Assembly (NCBI GenBank): GCA_016930535.1
Contig: JAFGGN010000027.1
Location: 1 to 46,256, forward strand
DNA from: a bacterium
GTDB lineage: Bacteria; Zhuqueibacterota; QNDG01; JAFGCO01
Direction of reading: 5' to 3'
DNA: 46,256 bases
The number at the start of each line of letters is the position of its first letter. Position 1 is the stretch's first letter. A program made the translations under genes and the position numbers. The notes under the pieces are model-generated. The model was not told the DNA's origin and did no database searches. It was given only the letters and a program-made list of their open reading frames with translations. Shown piece by piece: positions 42,977-46,256 of this stretch.

Positions 42977-44173
42977 TTATCTCCGTTTTAATGTCAGGGT
43001 ATACTCACAAAGCGCCTGCAATTGTCGTGCCCGATGGGCCCACGTATGCTTGTTTTGTACGCATTCCCAGGCTTTTTTACCCATACTTTTACGCAGGGAA
43101 GGCTTGTTGATAAGCAGGGCAATGCGCTCCGCGAATTCTCCGGTTTGCCCGGGTTCGCAGAGCATGCCGTTATGCATGTCCTGGACGATTTCCGCTATCT
43201 GGCCTGACCGTGAAGTGACCACGGGCTTGCCGCAGGCCATATACTCGTAAATCTTGACCGGGGAATAGTAGAAAAAGGGCAGCGCCGGGTAGGGAGCGAG
43301 CACGATATCCATGGCATTGATCAGGGCGGGGATGCGCTCATGGGACACATGGCTCAAGAGATGAACGCGCCCGTCCCCGTGGCGGGCCGATATATGCTCC
43401 TGGAGCTGCCGCCGCATGGGCCCGCCCTTGCCTGCCATCAGAAAGACGGCATCCCTGTGGGCCCCGAGAACCGTGTCCATGAGCTTCATGAGCTGATCCA
43501 CGCCGTGCCAGTAATGAAACGATCCGATAAAACCAATCACGGTTTTGCCTTCGAGGCCGTGGACCTCCCGGAGGTCCGCGCAGGGCACATCCGGGTGAAA
43601 GCGCGACACATCCGCGCCGTTCGGGATCACGTGAAGATGATCCCCCGGGACGCCCCGCCGGACAAAATGCGCCTTGAGCTGTTCAGACACGCAGAATGCG
43701 GCGTCCGCCCTGAGGATGAAATCCATTTCCAGCTTTTCGAGCAGTTTGTAGGGGAGCAGGTATCCCTTGGTAAAGTGGCGGATTTCATACGTGACCGGGC
43801 TGTCCACCTCCGCGATGAACGGCAGCCGGTAATTTTTGGCCAGGAACACGGGTGAAAATACGTTCGTCTCGAGCCGTGCGATCATGAGGTCCGGGTTCTC
43901 CGCCCTGAGTATGGCGCTTTCCTCCCGGTAATACCGGATGTTCTGCAGCAGCTGATTGGGTTCATGCAGCACCCGGTCCAGGTGCCGCTTGAAAAATAAG
44001 CGCAGCTTTTTCTGCGCCGTCACGCCGGTGTCCGTCTCCTCCCCTTTGCGCCAGTGCATATGCACGCGGTGCCCCAGGGATTCGAGCGACCGGAACAGCT
44101 CGACCGCTTTGATGGTCGACCCGATCGACGCGCCGTACAGGTCGTAGAGATAGTTGAAATACGTGATGTTCAT
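42977..44173 (-). CDS. Glycosyltransferase, GT4 family
   Basis: 398 residues, cytoplasmic GT-B enzyme that uses a nucleotide sugar, probably in surface polysaccharide assembly. The N-terminus has the acceptor-domain pattern (YGASIGSTIKAVELFRSLESLGH), the middle has VIGFIGSFHYWHGVDQLMKLM, and the nucleotide-sugar site is SPVKIYEYMACGKPVVTS, which fits the GT4 E-x7-E region. The open frame extends to 44779, but the upstream part is the antisense of the methyltransferase gene. The start at 44173 lies 11 nt after the methyltransferase stop; its ribosome-binding site is weak. Its partner is the methyltransferase. Confidence 0.9.
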   Translation of the reverse strand: MNITYFNYLYDLYGASIGSTIKAVELFRSLESLGHRVHMHWRKGEETDTGVTAQKKLRLFFKRHLDRVLHEPNQLLQNIRYYREESAILRAENPDLMIARLETNVFSPVFLAKNYRLPFIAEVDSPVTYEIRHFTKGYLLPYKLLEKLEMDFILRADAAFCVSEQLKAHFVRRGVPGDHLHVIPNGADVSRFHPDVPCADLREVHGLEGKTVIGFIGSFHYWHGVDQLMKLMDTVLGAHRDAVFLMAGKGGPMRRQLQEHISARHGDGRVHLLSHVSHERIPALINAMDIVLAPYPALPFFYYSPVKIYEYMACGKPVVTSRSGQIAEIVQDMHNGMLCEPGQTGEFAERIALLINKPSLRKSMGKKAWECVQNKHTWAHRARQLQALCEYTLTLKRR

Positions 44174-44184
44174 GACAGACGGAA

Positions 44185-45057
44185 TTATCCCTTTTCGTAC
44201 ACGACAATATCCTGGGCAAAATCCGTTTTCGGATATTCGATCACCGTTTCCACGTCGCGCCAGGGCCCCAGCACCGGATCCCCGGTGCGCCTGCACCAGA
44301 CCCTGCCGAATTCCCTGTCCAGGTAATGCAGGAAATACCCCACGGCTTTCTCGGGAAAATGCTCCTGGAAAAGGCAGTAATCCACGTGATTGTACGGGAA
44401 TGCGATACCGTACCCTTCCGTGCCCGCATCCATCACGAACGTGGTGAACAGGCAGCGCCCGCCCGGCCTCAGCATACGGCCGATTTCCGCGATGTAATTG
44501 GATACGGCTCCCGGAAGCATGTGCGTGAACACGGACGTCATGAAGATCACGTCGAAGCTGGCGTCCGGATAATCGAACGCGTATTCTTCCGCTTTCAGTC
44601 GGCCGCCCGGATTGTACTCTTCGCTGTAAATGTCCATGAGATCGAACCGGTATCCCCTGCGTTTGAGCGTGCGGTTTCTGCGGCAGGCGTTCAGGGATAC
44701 GGTTTCGATGTCCATGCCCGTGTACGTGCCCCGGTCCAGGAAATCCGTGAGCGCAAGGGCCGCGCGCCCGCTGCCGCACCCGATCTCCAGCACGTCGCTT
44801 TCCGGCCTGAGCCCCGCGAGATCCTTCAGAATCCTGCAGAAAAACTGCCCGGCCTCATGATACTGCCTGCCCCCGAATTCGTTCCGTATTCCCGTGGACC
44901 GCACGCGTACGGACATGCGCGGCAGGCGGCCCGTCCCCCTGAAAAACCGGATCACCGCGTCCAGCGGATCCAGGATTATGAGCACCGCCACGATGAGCGG
45001 ATGCTTCCAGGTAACCCCTTTGATCATGCGGCGGAGCCAGATAAACGAACTGCCCAT
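44185..45057 (-). CDS. Class I SAM-dependent methyltransferase
   Basis: 290 residues. Motif I is VLEIGCGSGRAALAL (about 85-100), followed by TYTGMDIETVS, DVIFMTSVFTHM and LRPGGRCLFTTFV, the usual order of the Rossmann methyltransferase fold. The N-terminal ~60 residues hold a hydrophobic segment (about 20-36), so it may be membrane-anchored. The start at 45057 has GGGAG about 12 nt upstream; the open frame continues to 45246 in AT-rich sequence with no family match, so it was not used. It is the first gene of a two-gene unit with the glycosyltransferase, consistent with sugar or lipid modification. Confidence 0.87.
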   Translation of the reverse strand: MGSSFIWLRRMIKGVTWKHPLIVAVLIILDPLDAVIRFFRGTGRLPRMSVRVRSTGIRNEFGGRQYHEAGQFFCRILKDLAGLRPESDVLEIGCGSGRAALALTDFLDRGTYTGMDIETVSLNACRRNRTLKRRGYRFDLMDIYSEEYNPGGRLKAEEYAFDYPDASFDVIFMTSVFTHMLPGAVSNYIAEIGRMLRPGGRCLFTTFVMDAGTEGYGIAFPYNHVDYCLFQEHFPEKAVGYFLHYLDREFGRVWCRRTGDPVLGPWRDVETVIEYPKTDFAQDIVVYEKG

Positions 45058-45578
45058 ATAAAAAGTTCTCCCGTGGTTGATTGCTGCATCCGGAACCGGT
45101 ACCGGCCGTGCGGCCGGGATCCCGAATAAGTTACAATATAATAAAATATTTGGAAAAACCGGAAGGAAAACATCGATTTTATCCGGGAGGAGAAAACGGG
45201 ATTTTTTGTATTGCTTTTGAACGTTAATTTTTATATCATTCAACAATTATAACAATCCTTTCTTTCATTACATCTTTGGCATTGCATTCTTGGCATATTT
45301 AAATTTCGGAACCGGTGTATCGGCAATTCATGAATTGAAAAAGATTTTGTACAATACCAGACAAAAGATATTCCATTGAATCGAGCTGCAATTATCCAAT
45401 ACCAGACAAAAAAATTGCCTGTTATTGTACAAATGCAAATTTTGTATACGATTGGATAAAAATTGTACAATACAAGATAAGGGGATTGTGGGGGTGGGGT
45501 GATAGAATAATGTTGGGCGATAAATATTGGCACCTATTGTTGGCGAAGTTGTAATAATTGAGATTTGAGGTAGGAAAA
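45058..45578. other. AT-rich intergenic stretch with short repeats
   Basis: 521 nt with no supported gene. Base composition is clearly more AT-rich than the rest of the window. It carries three imperfect ~20-bp direct repeats (listed separately), three TTGTACAA palindromes and, at 45511-45520, TGTTGGGCGA, whose exact complement recurs at 46183-46192. A 97-codon open frame on the minus strand (45240-45533) translates these repeats and is not accepted. Confidence 0.7.
45347..45482. repeat. Three imperfect ~20-bp direct repeats
   Basis: TTGTACAATACCAGACAAAA (45347-45366), TTATCCAATACCAGACAAAA (45392-45411) and TTGTACAATACAAGATAAGG (45463-45482). The first two share CAATACCAGACAAAA exactly. Each TTGTACAA is an 8-bp palindrome; a third copy is at 45425-45432. 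Spacing is irregular (45 and 71 nt). They may be protein-binding sites or a decayed mobile-element end. Confidence 0.65.
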
Positions 45579-45780
45579 ATGAATAACAGTGAAATAGGCA
45601 AGGGGAAAAAAAGCATTGCGTACCTTATCAATGGTCAATGCAGGAATATGGGCAATAGCTTTAATTGCTTTGGTGGTTTTACTTGAAAAGGGCGGCAATC
45701 TAAAGGGGATGTATGTAATCCTTTCAGGAGGCGTAGTGGTATCAATACAACTTATTGCCGGGATATCTAAATTAAAGTAA
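45579..45780 (+). pseudogene. Small membrane protein gene with one-base frameshift
   Basis: GAGGTAGG lies 4 nt before ATG 45579. This frame reads MNNSEIGKGKK and then loses its sense near the run of seven A at 45606-45612. If one A is ignored, it continues to a stop at 45780 as ALRTLSMVNAGIWAIALIAL, then VVLLEKGGNLKGMYVILSGG and VVVSIQLIAGISKLK: two hydrophobic helices with a glycine turn, 66 residues in all. The match of ribosome-binding site, basic N-terminus and two helices across the A run argues for a real gene interrupted by a frameshift, a sequencing error or slippage. I believe similar small proteins occur in Bacteroidota-like genomes; this is unchecked. Confidence 0.55.
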
Positions 45781-46256
45781 GTCCCAACAAGTAGCCCTAT
45801 GCTTCTTTTAAGAATAGAGTAAATTAAAAGAGCTGTAATAAGCCTTTAAGTTTCATGTACACTAATATTGATTGTTGGAATATCGGCAACACCCGGGCTT
45901 TTGCAGAACCGACGAAAATTAATCGATCAAAAGTTGACATTAAAAAATCAACCGCTATAAAAAGACAAGAATTAAAGTTCATTGGCAAGTTGAAATCGGG
46001 TGATTCCCTACCCCACCTATAGAAAATAACGGGTGCACAGTCAAAGATCGATCTTAAAAGAATATCCCGGCCACCCAACCTATTAAGAAATAACCCAATC
46101 CGCCCCGCCGATATGAGGGCACAAGTCGAAGGTCAAAGAAAATAAATATCGAGGTAATCCGATTAGACTGTAACATGAGGTGTCGCCCAACAATTTCATG
46201 CAGCGGATTGAAAACAGCTACGGCTTTTCAAAATTCTGAGTTTATTGGAATCACTC
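45781..46256. other. AT-rich stretch to the window end
   Basis: 476 nt with no confident gene. A minus-strand frame (45824-46078, 84 codons) and a plus-strand frame of 53 codons from 45855 are both possible but neither is recognised. At 46183-46192 TCGCCCAACA is the exact complement of 45511-45520, and GCCCAAC fits the RYYYAAC inverse core of integron attC sites. The following TTTCATGCAGCGG also resembles attC ends, but the window stops before a partner core could be seen. Confidence 0.5.

Noticed and set aside
44174..44779. N-terminal extension of the glycosyltransferase
   Set aside because: This part is the methyltransferase gene read in another frame; the family N-terminus begins at 44173.
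45240..45533. Minus-strand frame of 97 codons
   Set aside because: Translates the short repeats (LVLYN, FVWYW, FVWYC) and has no family or start signal; CxxC-like end looks accidental.
45824..46078. Minus-strand frame of 84 codons and a plus-strand frame of 53 codons
   Set aside because: Neither has a recognised domain or a ribosome-binding site, and they contradict each other.
1..46256. tRNA, rRNA, CRISPR, riboswitch or transposase
   Set aside because: No cloverleaf, rRNA core, regular spacer array, riboswitch core or transposase motif was found by eye; short RNA genes could be missed without a search.

Overview
The window is about 46 kb of moderately GC-rich bacterial chromosome, with an AT-rich tail after about 45.1 kb. 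No rRNA, tRNA, CRISPR array or transposase gene was seen. The gene content suggests an uncultured member of the Fibrobacterota-Chlorobiota-Bacteroidota (FCB) side of the tree, of the KSB1, Calditrichota or Marinimicrobia kind. The reasons are a complete MoxR/Bat (aerotolerance-type) operon, a PorV/UPF0164-type outer-membrane barrel, two large exported proteins ending in a FlgD-like or Por-type C-terminal tail (one with the NPFNP motif), and a rex-hydB-type redox operon. This placement is inference from gene content only.

Layout. (1) 1-2.4 kb, minus strand: rex, then nuoE/hydC-like and nuoF/hydB-like (cut by the window edge), preceded by two abutting Rex-box palindromes. (2) 2.5-11 kb, plus strand: an accessory run of exported or membrane proteins: a LamG/LRR/Ig surface protein, a DUF805-zinc ribbon protein, a LuxR-type regulator with a membrane N-terminus, a PAP2 phosphatase, several unrecognised small membrane proteins and a PlsC-like acyltransferase. 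(3) 11.05-11.37 kb: a composite repeat with an octanucleotide tandem tract between convergent genes. (4) 11.4-22.1 kb, minus strand: a ten-gene operon in transcription order batD-like, moxR, DUF58, TPR/SurA-like lipoprotein, batD-like, batA, batB, batC, batD, batE. (5) 22.2-30.4 kb, minus strand: a heat-shock operon, hsp20, grpE, dnaJ, fmdB-like, dnaK, hsp20, clpB and a TPR lipoprotein. (6) 30.8-45.1 kb, minus strand: a DegP-like protease, an exported protein, a PorV-OmpA fusion, a radical SAM protein, a 1644-residue double-VWA surface protein, a glycosyltransferase and a methyltransferase. (7) 45.1-46.26 kb: AT-rich, short repeats, and a small membrane-protein gene broken by a one-base frameshift at a run of seven A.

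How the parts fit. Regions 4 to 6 put AAA+/VWA envelope machinery, cytoplasmic chaperones, an envelope protease and large surface proteins side by side on one strand, which reads as an envelope and protein-quality block. The most striking regulatory observation is upstream of the first hsp20: an exact match to the sigma-54 -24/-12 consensus, with two 17-bp inverted repeats (TATGCC-N5-GGCATA) 20 bp apart and centred about 103 and 123 bp upstream of the predicted transcription start. That is where an enhancer-binding activator would sit, and it suggests that the DnaK/ClpB operon is run by sigma-54 and an unidentified activator. No CIRCE element was seen there.
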